From positions 1 to 43,683 of IMG/VR virus record IMGVR_UViG_3300025282_000076: a stretch of 43,683 bases of DNA; one strand, 5' to 3'. Position 1 is the stretch's first letter, and each line of letters begins with the position of its first letter. A program made the translations under genes and the position numbers. Below the pieces are notes generated by a model. It saw only the letters and a list, made by a program, of their open reading frames with translations, ran no database searches and had not been told where the DNA came from. Source of the DNA: a virus. Below are positions 8,440 to 16,203 of the stretch, piece after piece.

Positions 8440-10392
8440 ATGGCTAAGAAAGACAACACAAGAAACCCGGCATCCCCATTATTCAAGCGACTCACACGCC
8501 TCTTGTCGGGTCCGATTGTTAACTACCGAACACAGGTCGCCCGCCAGGACCGACGCAATAACCTAGATAAGTATCGATTCCGATTCCGTTCAATGAGCGG
8601 ACAAGAGTTCAAGCGCTCCGATAGCCAGTACTCGCAGAACTATAACATGATGACCTCGGCCGCGTTCCGTAACCAGAACCGCGCCGAACGTTATGTAGAT
8701 TTTGAGCAGATGGAGTATATGCCAGAGATTGCCTCGGCACTTGATATTTATGCAGATGAGATGACGACTTCCAATGAGTTTGATCGTCTCCTTAATATTG
8801 ACTGCCTGAACCACGAGATCAAAACTATCCTTGAGTCCTTGTTCTACGACGCACTTAACATTGAGTTCAACTGCTTTGGTTGGGCACGGTCCATGTGCAA
8901 GTACGGAGACTTCTTCTTGTACCTGGATATTGATGAGAAGCTGGGAATCACCTCGGTAATTGGAATGCCCAACAACGAGGTTGAGCGCCTTGAAGGACAG
9001 GACGCCTCCAACCCCAACTATGTTCAGTATCAGTGGAATGGCGCCGGAATGACTTTTGAGAACTGGCAGGTTGCCCATTTCCGTATTCTTGGTAACGACA
9101 AATACAGTCCTTATGGGACATCGGTCCTAGACCCAGCCCGCCGTATTTGGCGTCAGCTTGTGTTGCTTGAGGATGCCATGATTGCTTATCGCGTTGTGCG
9201 TGCACCTGAGCGACGCATGTTTAAGATTGACGTCGGCAACATTCCGCCTCAAGATGTAGCTCAGTATATGGAGAAGGTGAAGACAGAGATGAAACGAAAC
9301 TCTCTGGTTGATGCCAACACCGGTCGCGTGGATCTGCGCTACAACCCACTCTCTCTAGAAGAGGACTACTTCATTCCAATGCGCGGAGGAGTCGGGTCAG
9401 ACATCCAGTCTCTCCCGGGTGCAGCTAGTCTTAACGATATTGAAGATGTTAAGTACCTGAGAGACAAACTCTTTGCAGCAATCAAGATCCCCCAGGCATA
9501 TTTGACAAACCTAGAGGGCGGAAGTGAAGACAAAACCACATTAGCCCAGAAGGACATTCGTTTTGCGCGCACCATTCACCGACTCCAGCGATCCATTATC
9601 GCAGAGCTTGAGAAGATGGCCATTGTTCACCTTTATACTCTAGGCTACCGCGGTCAGGATCTTCTTTCCTTTAAAATTACACTCAACAATCCATCCCGAC
9701 TTGCAGAACTGCAGCAGCTTGAATATATGAAGACTAAGTTCGATACAGCAACGGGAGTCCCTGAGGGAGTATATAGCAAACGCTGGGTCGCCCGGAACAT
9801 TCTGGGAATGACAGACACAGAGTTCTTGCGTAATCAGCGCGAGACATTCTATGATCGCAAGTACCAACAGGATCTAGAATCCTTGGCAGAACAGGGCGCG
9901 ATGGAAGAAGCCGGCGGCGAAGGCTTGGGCGACCTAGGCGGCGACATGGGCGGACTAGATGATCTAGGCGGCGACGATCTCGGCGGAGACCTGGACCTCG
10001 GCGGAGACCTCGGAGGCGAGGAAGCAGCTGGCGATGAGTCTGCGCTTCTGGCAACACCCGGGCGCCGAGAAGACAATCCGACAAGACACCAGGGCGCCCC
10101 CCATACGCCGGTAGCAGTTGATATGCGCCGGGGCAGTGCCACACAACACTCCGCAGGACCAATGCGCCGAGAAATGAAGAGAATGATTAAGGGACCTGAG
10201 ATGGGAACCACCGCCCGAACCAAACATCCGGGTAAGGTGACAATAGCATCCCTTCGCAGCAACATAGGTCTAGAGGAATCTAAGCGACCTACTTATACTA
10301 ATGACGAGTCGGTTTTGTTTGAGAACACTACGAAGGTCAGACGCTTAGTAGAAGAGATGGAGCGCAAAGAGGTAAAGAAAGATGAAACATAA
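8440..10392 (+). CDS. Portal vertex protein (T4 gp20-like)
   Basis: The product is 650 residues (T4 gp20 is 524). The long portal core carries the family's early segment YVDFEQMEYMPEIASALDIY and later PERRMFKIDVGNIPP, followed by PQAYLTNLEGG around residue 350. The C-terminal ~170 residues add a low-complexity tract (~490-530) of Gly, Asp and Leu repeats (GGDLGG-type units). A basic, probably flexible tail follows. Twelve copies would form the head vertex through which the terminase packages DNA. It sits between terminase and an overlapping downstream gene (11 nt). The acidic Gly-rich extension is unlike T4. Confidence 0.92.
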   Translation: MAKKDNTRNPASPLFKRLTRLLSGPIVNYRTQVARQDRRNNLDKYRFRFRSMSGQEFKRSDSQYSQNYNMMTSAAFRNQNRAERYVDFEQMEYMPEIASALDIYADEMTTSNEFDRLLNIDCLNHEIKTILESLFYDALNIEFNCFGWARSMCKYGDFFLYLDIDEKLGITSVIGMPNNEVERLEGQDASNPNYVQYQWNGAGMTFENWQVAHFRILGNDKYSPYGTSVLDPARRIWRQLVLLEDAMIAYRVVRAPERRMFKIDVGNIPPQDVAQYMEKVKTEMKRNSLVDANTGRVDLRYNPLSLEEDYFIPMRGGVGSDIQSLPGAASLNDIEDVKYLRDKLFAAIKIPQAYLTNLEGGSEDKTTLAQKDIRFARTIHRLQRSIIAELEKMAIVHLYTLGYRGQDLLSFKITLNNPSRLAELQQLEYMKTKFDTATGVPEGVYSKRWVARNILGMTDTEFLRNQRETFYDRKYQQDLESLAEQGAMEEAGGEGLGDLGGDMGGLDDLGGDDLGGDLDLGGDLGGEEAAGDESALLATPGRREDNPTRHQGAPHTPVAVDMRRGSATQHSAGPMRREMKRMIKGPEMGTTARTKHPGKVTIASLRSNIGLEESKRPTYTNDESVLFENTTKVRRLVEEMERKEVKKDET

Positions 10393-11188
10393 TAAGAAAA
10401 GAAACACCGCCTTTATTTATGAAACCCTTTCGCGAGAGCTAACGAAGGCTATCGTAGAGAAGGAATCTGAACAAAAGGCATTGGTGATTTCAATTGTGAA
10501 AGAGCACTTCACTCCGGATTCTCCACTTACAGCCGAACTGAATCTTTATAAGGTATTACTTGAGTCGCAGAGTATTCCAGAGAACCTTGCCGACCGCATG
10601 CTTCAGGAAACTAAATTTGCTTACTCTAAGCTTGATGATAAAGCTGTCTTTGATGCACAGTCCCGAATCATTGCCACAATCAACAAGAATCTCGGACAAC
10701 ATGTTTGGTCCAACTTTGTACCTAACTTTAAGTCTCTGGCTTCGGTTAATGCGATCTTCAACACAAAGATGCCTGTTAAGACAAAAGTACTTTTTGAGCA
10801 GCAGATCATCGAGAAGATGACAGCTACCAATGAGTTAAATGAAGATCTCAAAACCATTGACAACATTACATACCACTCGTTCATTAAGAAATTTAATAGC
10901 AAATACACCGATCTGCTTCAGGAGCAAAAAGATCTTCTGAATCGCTACATCACCAGCTTTGCTGATGAGGGGTTTGAGCTTCGCGTCTATCTTAATGAGG
11001 AACTCACCCGGCTGAAATCCCTGGTAGCAGCCGCTAAGAAGACCACAGAAGAAGCCCTAATCGTTCAGAAGCTGGACAGTGTAAACGAATATCTTGAAGA
11101 GTTCCGAAAGAGGGACTTTACAGATAGAGATCTCAACAAGGTCCTCAAAACACAAGAATTAGTTAAGGAGCTTTCAGCACATGATTAA
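10382..11188 (+). CDS. Unknown helical protein, head gene cluster
   Basis: The product is 268 residues. Its start overlaps the portal gene by 11 nt, with AAAGAGG as the ribosome-binding site. It is almost entirely charged helix: the N-terminus NKKRNTAFIYETLSRELTKAI is followed by helical segments with alternating E/K and a C-terminal coiled-coil-like stretch (AAKKTTEEALIVQKLDSVNEYLEEF). There is no cysteine and no membrane segment. In T4 the genes between portal and prohead protease (67, 68) encode prohead core proteins. Placement here suggests a head-assembly or core role, but that is inference from order only. Confidence 0.7.
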   Translation: MKHNKKRNTAFIYETLSRELTKAIVEKESEQKALVISIVKEHFTPDSPLTAELNLYKVLLESQSIPENLADRMLQETKFAYSKLDDKAVFDAQSRIIATINKNLGQHVWSNFVPNFKSLASVNAIFNTKMPVKTKVLFEQQIIEKMTATNELNEDLKTIDNITYHSFIKKFNSKYTDLLQEQKDLLNRYITSFADEGFELRVYLNEELTRLKSLVAAAKKTTEEALIVQKLDSVNEYLEEFRKRDFTDRDLNKVLKTQELVKELSAHD

Positions 11189-11693
11189 GATCCAGATCGG
11201 CGAGCCCGCAGCCCACGCAACAGTAGAACTTAAAGCACGACGAGGACTTGATGGTTCGCTCCTTATCATGGACCATCAGAAGATCGATATCGCTGTTGTT
11301 CCATCTTCCATGAAGATTACTACGTTTCCTAAGACAACAGCAACAGAAGATGTTTATGATTTTCAAAATCGTCTGTTAGAGCTTTTGGCCGACAAAGGAA
11401 TTATTGATCGTGCTACCATCCAGGGCGGTAACGTATTCCGTTCCCTTGAAGCTAAAGTCTTTGAAAATGATCAGGTTAATTCTTTACAAGCAGCTACCTT
11501 TGTGATCGCAGAGTTTATTCAAACTGAATCCGAGCACGAGCGCATTGCTGACGAGTATGAAAAGAACCTGGAAGATATGTTTGTGCATCCTTCCGATCGC
11601 GATTCAACAGAGTTCGGAGAGGTTCCGCAGTATGCCGAGAAGGGATCAATGCGCCCTGGCTACTACTACTATCCATTACGAAACCGGTACTAA
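11181..11693 (+). CDS. Unknown protein, head gene cluster
   Basis: The product is 170 residues, overlapping the previous gene by 8 nt. The first ~50 residues look like beta strands (IKIQIGEPAAHATVELKARR, then DGSLLIMDHQKIDIAVV). A helical middle and an acidic segment (ESEHERIADEYEKNLEDMF) follow. It ends with an aromatic, basic tail containing GYYYYPLRNRY. I do not recognise it. Close coupling to the portal and protease genes suggests a structural or assembly role. Confidence 0.7.
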   Translation: MIKIQIGEPAAHATVELKARRGLDGSLLIMDHQKIDIAVVPSSMKITTFPKTTATEDVYDFQNRLLELLADKGIIDRATIQGGNVFRSLEAKVFENDQVNSLQAATFVIAEFIQTESEHERIADEYEKNLEDMFVHPSDRDSTEFGEVPQYAEKGSMRPGYYYYPLRNRY

Positions 11694-11705
11694 ACAGTGG
11701 GCGAT

Positions 11706-12248
11706 ATGAAACTCATCATGGAGAGTTGGAGAGCCTTCCGCTTGGTAGAGGAAGAAGCCCCTCAGTATAAAGAGGATCCTCAAGACGCTATGGCTTTGCT
11801 GAAGGCACTTGCGAGCGAAACCGATCAGCAGAGAGTAGAGAAGGTTATTCAACAAATCGCCACCGACACTGAGATCGGTCCGCTCATGAGCGCGCTTTCG
11901 GATATGTTTGAAGAAGTCACCGGCGATGAAGAGGTGGAAGTTGATATTGAAGAAGGTCTAGACGACCTGGGGCGCTCAGTGGCAGGACTAGGGCTAGACG
12001 CTAGCGCCAAGATAGAAAAATTTCTAAACTCATCCAATGCCGGGCGCCTCCTGGCAAAAGCTGCCCCAGCAGCTCTAGGGTTGGCACTCGGCACCATAAT
12101 GATTCAGGGAGGCGAAATCACGCCAGGAGCCCTGAAGACAGTGAGCAAACTGGTAAGTGGCGCAGTAACCCCGGAATCCCTTGGCGATGCAATAGCTGAT
12201 ATGGGAACGGAAGCCATCGAGGCTCTCCAAGAAAGAAAAAAGATTTAA
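11706..12248 (+). CDS. Probable internal head protein with N-terminal MKLIMESWRAF motif
   Basis: The product is 180 residues from the ATG at 11706. A GTG three codons upstream is in frame but weaker. The opening MKLIMESWRAF resembles a short N-terminal motif that I recall on several proteins of environmental T4-like phages and is similar in kind to T4's capsid-targeting sequences (MKTYQEFI-type). An acidic middle contains DIEEGLDD, where IEE|G fits the (L/I)xE|(G/A/S) cleavage rule of the gp21 protease. The second half is hydrophobic and alanine-rich (AAPAALGLALGTIMI), possibly one membrane-like helix. I infer an internal or core protein processed in the prohead. The stop overlaps the next ATG (TAATG). 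Confidence 0.55.
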   Translation: MKLIMESWRAFRLVEEEAPQYKEDPQDAMALLKALASETDQQRVEKVIQQIATDTEIGPLMSALSDMFEEVTGDEEVEVDIEEGLDDLGRSVAGLGLDASAKIEKFLNSSNAGRLLAKAAPAALGLALGTIMIQGGEITPGALKTVSKLVSGAVTPESLGDAIADMGTEAIEALQERKKI

Positions 12249-12565
12249 TGGAACTGCTACATTTTATACTTGCCGCTTACGGCATGACGTTTATTATTAT
12301 TCATGGACACATTTTCAATAAGATCCGACCACCCTGTAAATCAATGGGTGGCTTCGGTCGTTTATTTCATTGCCATTTATGCATGGGATTCTGGGTTGGT
12401 GTCTTTCTGTGGGGCATTAGTCCCTATACAGAACTATTTAACTTTGACTATACGCTCGTAGATGCATTTCTATATGGGTGTGTTAGCGCTGGAACATCCT
12501 ACTTTCTTAGTATGTTAGTGGATGATTATGGGATCCGCGTGATCCACAAAGGAGGTGAATCATGA
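12248..12565 (+). CDS. Integral membrane protein with CHxC motif (DUF1360-like)
   Basis: The product is 105 residues with about three hydrophobic segments: LLHFILAAYGMTFIII, GFWVGVFLWGI and FLYGCVSAGTSYFLSMLV. A conserved-looking FHCHLCMGFWVG motif lies at the start of the second helix. The pattern of paired cysteines followed by a W-containing helix is typical of small DUF1360-type membrane proteins found in phages and sporulating bacteria. The function of that family is unknown. It is translationally coupled both to the head protein upstream and to a 28-codon frame downstream. A membrane protein inside the head operon is unusual. Confidence 0.6.
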   Translation: MELLHFILAAYGMTFIIIHGHIFNKIRPPCKSMGGFGRLFHCHLCMGFWVGVFLWGISPYTELFNFDYTLVDAFLYGCVSAGTSYFLSMLVDDYGIRVIHKGGES

Positions 12566-12648
12566 AAAAATGGTTAATCCAGCCTGTCCGACGTTGCTGC
12601 TCGGGTAGCATACTTTATGTGGGGGTGAGGATCCCCACGTTAAAATGA
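12562..12648 (+). CDS. Possible 28-residue peptide
   Basis: A short frame starts at an ATG overlapping the previous stop (ATGA) and is preceded by an excellent Shine-Dalgarno sequence, AAAGGAGGTGA, well spaced. The product begins MKKWLIQPVRRCC and is basic with two adjacent cysteines. The 3' half of the frame lies over the hairpin at 12617-12640. It may be a real small protein, or a leader frame whose translation opens or closes the hairpin before the protease gene. The sequence alone does not distinguish these. Confidence 0.35.
   Translation: MKKWLIQPVRRCCSGSILYVGVRIPTLK
12617..12640 (+). other. RNA hairpin between membrane protein and prohead protease genes
   Basis: ATGTGGGG (12617-12624) pairs with CCCCACGT (12633-12640), with one G-U pair and an 8-nt loop. 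No U-run follows, so a rho-independent terminator is unlikely. It lies 20 nt before the protease ATG and may affect translation or RNA processing. Confidence 0.5.
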
Positions 12649-12659
12649 GAGAATAAACA

Positions 12660-13262
12660 ATGGCACAACTACTACGAGAATTTTATGAACTATGCGAAGG
12701 CGGCGTCTGTCAGGACTTACTGACGGAAGCCGAGAAGCGCTTTGTTAAAGAGGGCGGTATGATTCTAACTGGGAAACTGCAGGAAGCAGATCGCCCCAAT
12801 GGAAACAAGCGCAAGTACCCCATGGGTGTAATGGAGCGCGAAGTCGGCAAGTATAAACAAATCGTAGATGACAATCGTGCCCTCGGTGAGCTTGACCACC
12901 CCGACTCTTCTATTGTTAACCTAGCCAATGTGTCGCATATGGTAGTTGATATTTGGATGGAAGGTCCAAAGGTAATGGGCAAGTGCAAAGTATTGGACAC
13001 CCCCGCAGGACAGATCCTCCGCTCGCTAGTGGATGCTGGCGTTAAGATCGGCATCTCCTCCCGCGGCATGGGATCCGTAAGTGAAAGAATGGGTGAGACA
13101 ATCGTTGAAGATGATTTTCAGCTCATCTGTTTTGATATTGTGTCAGAGCCCTCCACGCCCAATGCATTCATTGCCTTATCTGAAGGTAAGCTAGTAAATG
13201 AGCAAGTCGAGAAGAACAATAAGATTATTACGCTAATGAACGAGATCGTCGGTGAGAAATGA
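12660..13262 (+). CDS. Prohead core protease (T4 gp21-like)
   Basis: The product is 200 residues (T4 gp21 is 212). It carries the serine-protease signatures of the family: ELDHP with catalytic histidine H80, and GISSRGMGSV with catalytic serine at S133 or S134. A downstream acidic segment IVEDDFQLICFDIVSEPS completes the fold. In T4 the protease sits in the prohead core and cleaves scaffold, capsid and internal proteins after (L/I)xE, then itself. Candidate sites of this type are visible in the scaffold, the capsid protein and the protein at 11706. It overlaps the next gene by 4 nt. Confidence 0.9.
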   Translation: MAQLLREFYELCEGGVCQDLLTEAEKRFVKEGGMILTGKLQEADRPNGNKRKYPMGVMEREVGKYKQIVDDNRALGELDHPDSSIVNLANVSHMVVDIWMEGPKVMGKCKVLDTPAGQILRSLVDAGVKIGISSRGMGSVSERMGETIVEDDFQLICFDIVSEPSTPNAFIALSEGKLVNEQVEKNNKIITLMNEIVGEK

Positions 13263-13708
13263 AGAAGTCAGATTTTAAGAAACTAATCAAGCCAATCGTC
13301 AATGAGTGCATCAAAGAGTCTCTTATGGAAGATGGGATGATCTCAGGTATCATTGCTGAGGTCGTAAGAGGGATGGCTACTGTTCAGCCCATAGTAGAAC
13401 AGAGAGTGGAAGCAGCTGACCCCGAACTAGAGCGCCTGAAGAAAAATGCATTTAGTGCGCAGCAAACTTCTAAGCTTCATGAGCATAGGACAAAGCTAAT
13501 GTCTGCAATCGGCGGCAGCGCTTATAATGGAGTTAATCTATTTGAGGGCACTACGCCAGCCCCAGGGCAAACGACGCCAACCCAACAATCAAGCCCTATG
13601 TCTGGACAGAGTCCCACGGACCCAGGTGTAGATATTGGTAATTTGTTTGGAAGTGTCGGTCGTAATTGGGGCGCCCACATGAATAATGTAAAGAAAGAAA
13701 GTAGGTAA
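13259..13708 (+). CDS. Unknown head-cluster protein
   Basis: The product is 149 residues, coupled to the protease gene by ATGA. The N-terminal ~45 residues are helical (DFKKLIKPIVNECIKESLME and GIIAEVVRGMA). The middle is charged. The C-terminal half is rich in Gly, Pro, Ser, Thr and Gln, so probably disordered, and ends WGAHMNNVKKESR. It follows the protease and precedes the bS21 gene. A role in prohead assembly is plausible from position. No domain is recognised. Confidence 0.7.
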   Translation: MKKSDFKKLIKPIVNECIKESLMEDGMISGIIAEVVRGMATVQPIVEQRVEAADPELERLKKNAFSAQQTSKLHEHRTKLMSAIGGSAYNGVNLFEGTTPAPGQTTPTQQSSPMSGQSPTDPGVDIGNLFGSVGRNWGAHMNNVKKESR

Positions 13709-13711
13709 GTT

Positions 13712-13933
13712 GTGCCAGTAAATGTGAAAGTAGATCTACGACGCGGCGAAACATCTGAGAGATTAATCCGCCGCTTTAATCGTAAATGTAAAAAGGAAGG
13801 TATTGTAAAGTTCTATCGCTCTAAAACAGATCATTATATTAAGCCTTCAATAAGTAAAAAACTTAAGTCTGAAGCTGCCCGAAGAGCGCGCCGCAAACTA
13901 GAAAGAAAGAAACAACAAAAATTGTTTAGATAA
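13712..13933 (+). CDS. rpsU: Ribosomal protein bS21 homologue
   Basis: The product is 73 residues from a GTG start 3 nt after the previous stop. It matches bacterial bS21 along its whole length: VNVKVDLRRGETSERLIRRF corresponds to the N-terminal strand and first helix, then RKCKKEGIV, then an aromatic Y..K..HY.KPS segment. The C-terminal helix is very basic (RRARRKLERKKQQKLFR). Host bS21 sits on the 30S platform near the anti-Shine-Dalgarno end of 16S rRNA and aids initiation. Phage-encoded bS21 has been reported in aquatic phages and may replace the host protein on ribosomes to favour phage mRNAs. Here it is unusual in lying inside the head operon, so expression is probably late. Confidence 0.88.
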   Translation: MPVNVKVDLRRGETSERLIRRFNRKCKKEGIVKFYRSKTDHYIKPSISKKLKSEAARRARRKLERKKQQKLFR

Positions 13934-13934
13934 A

Positions 13935-13960
13935 ACGCCCAGGTGGCGTCTATTTATTAG
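13935..13960 (+). promoter_or_regulatory. Short hairpin followed by CTATTTATTAG motif (candidate late promoter)
   Basis: ACGCC (13935-13939) can pair with GGCGT (13945-13949). Immediately after is CTATTTATTAG (13950-13960), 24 nt before the next ATG. The same CTATTTA heptamer recurs at 18836, 21865, 24131, 24141 and 28809, each time between structural genes. Its role as a promoter is inferred from this recurrence. Confidence 0.4.
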
Positions 13961-13973
13961 ACGGAGATAAAGA

Positions 13974-14390
13974 ATGTCAACTTATAATTATAAACCAGGA
14001 TTGGGCAGCGTAGGATCATATCAGGTTTCCGGCATACCCTACGTTAAAGGACCCATCACCAACGCGTCGACAGGCGGCGGTCCGTTTAAGCTTACGTTTC
14101 CACAAGTAACCAAGTTTATATCGGTAACGAACACAGACGCCGCCGACACCGAGTTGCTGTGCGGATTCTCCTCTCTGGGACTTAGTGAGCTAACTAATGT
14201 GTTTGTAGTTCCAGGGGGACAAACTCTCCAACTAGAGCTAAAGGTTACAGAGCTTTATTACACAGGCTCAATCTCTGCCTTTGGTGTCGTAGCCGGCTTA
14301 ACAGGAATCCCCAACACAGCTATCAACAATCCCAATGTTTCTCCTTCCGGCTCCAACTGGTCTGGATCTTTAGGGGCTCTTGTAGGGTAA
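13974..14390 (+). CDS. Small beta-rich virion protein, candidate capsid decoration or collar component
   Basis: The product is 138 residues. The N-terminus YNYKPGLGSVGSYQVSGIPY looks like a conserved attachment motif. The centre is beta-rich and hydrophobic (FPQVTKFISVTNTDAADTEL, LQLELKVTELYY). The C-terminal ~30 residues are Gly, Ser and Asn-rich and end in GSLGALVG. There are no charged coiled coils or signal peptide. The composition and its position between head genes and fibre genes suggest an abundant surface protein of the virion, but this is inference. A good SD (GGAG) precedes the ATG. Confidence 0.55.
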   Translation: MSTYNYKPGLGSVGSYQVSGIPYVKGPITNASTGGGPFKLTFPQVTKFISVTNTDAADTELLCGFSSLGLSELTNVFVVPGGQTLQLELKVTELYYTGSISAFGVVAGLTGIPNTAINNPNVSPSGSNWSGSLGALVG

Positions 14391-14421
14391 GGAGGTAATT
14401 ACTCTATAGGAGGGCTGCGGA

Positions 14422-16023
14422 ATGTCAGATCCAAAAAACAAGTGGAATCAACCGGCGGCTCCCCCAGCCCCGATGTTCTTCGGGAAAAAAGAACGTGATT
14501 TAGTAAAGCAGGTTAATGATGAACTTTCCGAAAGGGTCATCGGACAACCAATTGCTTATTACCCCATAAGCACTGAAGAGTCTAACTTTAACGAAACATA
14601 TGGTGAGGCCATTGAAAAGGTCTCTCTGCCACCGATACGTGTATATGCATACGTTGATGTGGCGAACGAACAAAGTAACGAAAAGTTTGGATATGAATAT
14701 CAGACCAAACTAACTGTATATTTTAGTGAACGGCGGATTACAGAGGATCAGAACCTCTACGTTCGAGTCGGTGACTTCATCCAGTACGGTGAGTTCTTCT
14801 ATGAAATCGTCAAGACCTTTGATGATACTCGATATTACTTTGGACAAGTAGAGCATAAATTCCAGATCGCCGCAGAGTGTGTGCGCGCTCGCAAGGGCAC
14901 ATTCCGTGTTATGCCCGCAGTCGACCGACCGGTTACTCCTGCGGAACAGGCGGGCGAAGTCGACAATCCCGCGCCCCGCCCGGCTCCCTACCCCCCGCTG
15001 GCGGCTAGTTATGTGACAATGACCGCCGAGGGTAAATTGCCCAATGAGCGGATCCTTACGGCGGGTATTGGTATCACCATTACGGATGGCGGTGCCGGCG
15101 GCGCCGTTACTATTGATAATACCGCCAACGCTGCGGTCGGTCCAACGGGCTCAATTCAAATTAATCTCGGTGATATTTCCGGATCCTTTTACGGCGACTC
15201 GACATTTGTTTATTTGACCGCCAGTGATACTCTCTCGCTGAGTGGATATCTTACGGCTTCGGGCCACATATCCTCATCCGCCTTTTTTGGCACCACGGTA
15301 TCCTCTTCGTATTTTAATTTGCTTCCAACTTCCGGTACTGTGGGAGGACCCGGTAGCTTCCTGGCATTAGATTCGAGTAATAATCTTATCATAACCTCAT
15401 CCATTGGTGGCGGAGGCACCGGGGACGGTATCTTTACCGTCATTGATGTTTCCAATGCTTATGTGACAAGTAGTTTAACGATCGGCGGCACAACAACCCC
15501 AGATCATCGAATGTCAATCAGTGGCTCGCTCTCCGCCTCAGTTAATGTATCGGCTTCCGCCTTCTATGGCGATGGGTCCAATCTCACAGGGATTACAGCC
15601 AGCGCTGTCGAGGTGGCGGACGGACCAGTGGGATCCTTGCAATTCCGCATCGACACTCCCGTCTCTGGCGAGATTAGTGGAAGTAGTAAAATACTTTATG
15701 ATATCACCAATAATCGCCTTTCATTTGGAGGAGGGCTTACATTTAATAGAACGGCCATCTCCACCGTACACACAGCGTCCGTGAATAATTATATTTTGGG
15801 CGTCACCGCGGTCCCCACAGAAATTCTGTTTGATGCTACATTATTCTCAGACGGACAAGGGCTCGTAATTAAAGACGAGAGCGGCGCGGCATCCGCTACT
15901 AATTCTATAACTTTGGTCCCCTCCGCATCGCAGACAATAGATGGATTATCAAACGCAATTATTGAATCCCCACATGGCTCAGTATTTCTATACTCAAATG
16001 GTACAAACTGGTTCATTTACTAA
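14422..16023 (+). CDS. Neck (T4 gp14-like) domain fused to a long fibre
   Basis: The product is 533 residues. Residues ~10-165 resemble T4 gp14 in order of features: a YYP segment near 47, YGEAIEK, a strand pair (RVYAYVDVA, KLTVYFSERRI), VRVGDFIQYGEFFYEIVKTF, YYFGQVEHKFQIAAE and RKGTF. A Pro/Ala linker (~170-195) follows. The rest is a fibre with beta-helical, Ser/Gly/Thr-rich repeats, including SGSLSASVNVSASAFYGDGS then NLTGIT. The end, ESPHGSVFLY then NWFIY, resembles the end of the next fibre protein. In T4 the whisker (fibritin) attaches to the gp13/gp14 collar, so this looks like a collar protein carrying its own whisker. The gp14 link rests on pattern likeness only. Confidence 0.6.
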   Translation: MSDPKNKWNQPAAPPAPMFFGKKERDLVKQVNDELSERVIGQPIAYYPISTEESNFNETYGEAIEKVSLPPIRVYAYVDVANEQSNEKFGYEYQTKLTVYFSERRITEDQNLYVRVGDFIQYGEFFYEIVKTFDDTRYYFGQVEHKFQIAAECVRARKGTFRVMPAVDRPVTPAEQAGEVDNPAPRPAPYPPLAASYVTMTAEGKLPNERILTAGIGITITDGGAGGAVTIDNTANAAVGPTGSIQINLGDISGSFYGDSTFVYLTASDTLSLSGYLTASGHISSSAFFGTTVSSSYFNLLPTSGTVGGPGSFLALDSSNNLIITSSIGGGGTGDGIFTVIDVSNAYVTSSLTIGGTTTPDHRMSISGSLSASVNVSASAFYGDGSNLTGITASAVEVADGPVGSLQFRIDTPVSGEISGSSKILYDITNNRLSFGGGLTFNRTAISTVHTASVNNYILGVTAVPTEILFDATLFSDGQGLVIKDESGAASATNSITLVPSASQTIDGLSNAIIESPHGSVFLYSNGTNWFIY

Positions 16024-16203
16024 AGTAAAAAAATATAATAAAATATAAAATATTTCTGTCTTCTTGTCGTCTAAAGACCTATATGTGTATGAGACATATG
16101 TGGGTATAGAATTTTAGCAACTCCTCCCTCCGATAGTGGTACCCCTCAAACAATTTTGGTAAAACACAGTCTCAGTCATTAATCTATAGGAGGATTTTAA
16201 AAA
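16024..16203 (+). other. AT-rich non-coding leader before the long fibre gene
   Basis: This 180-nt gap has no reading frame I would support. It starts with a very AT-rich run (16025-16056) containing repeated ATATAA and ATATAAAAT elements that could be a phage promoter. A small inverted repeat, ATATGT and ACATAT around a 7-nt loop, lies near 16081-16102. It ends in a strong SD, TAGGAGG, before the ATG. No U-rich terminator hairpin is seen. Confidence 0.45.

Noticed and set aside
9734-10265. Arg/Pro/Ser-rich minus-strand frames over the 3' end of the portal gene
   Set aside because: They are antisense to the Gly/Asp repeat tract, whose reverse complement reads as Pro, Arg and Ser; low-complexity artefact.
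12617-12640. Rho-independent terminator before the prohead protease
   Set aside because: The stem is good, but it is followed by AAAATGAG rather than a T-run.
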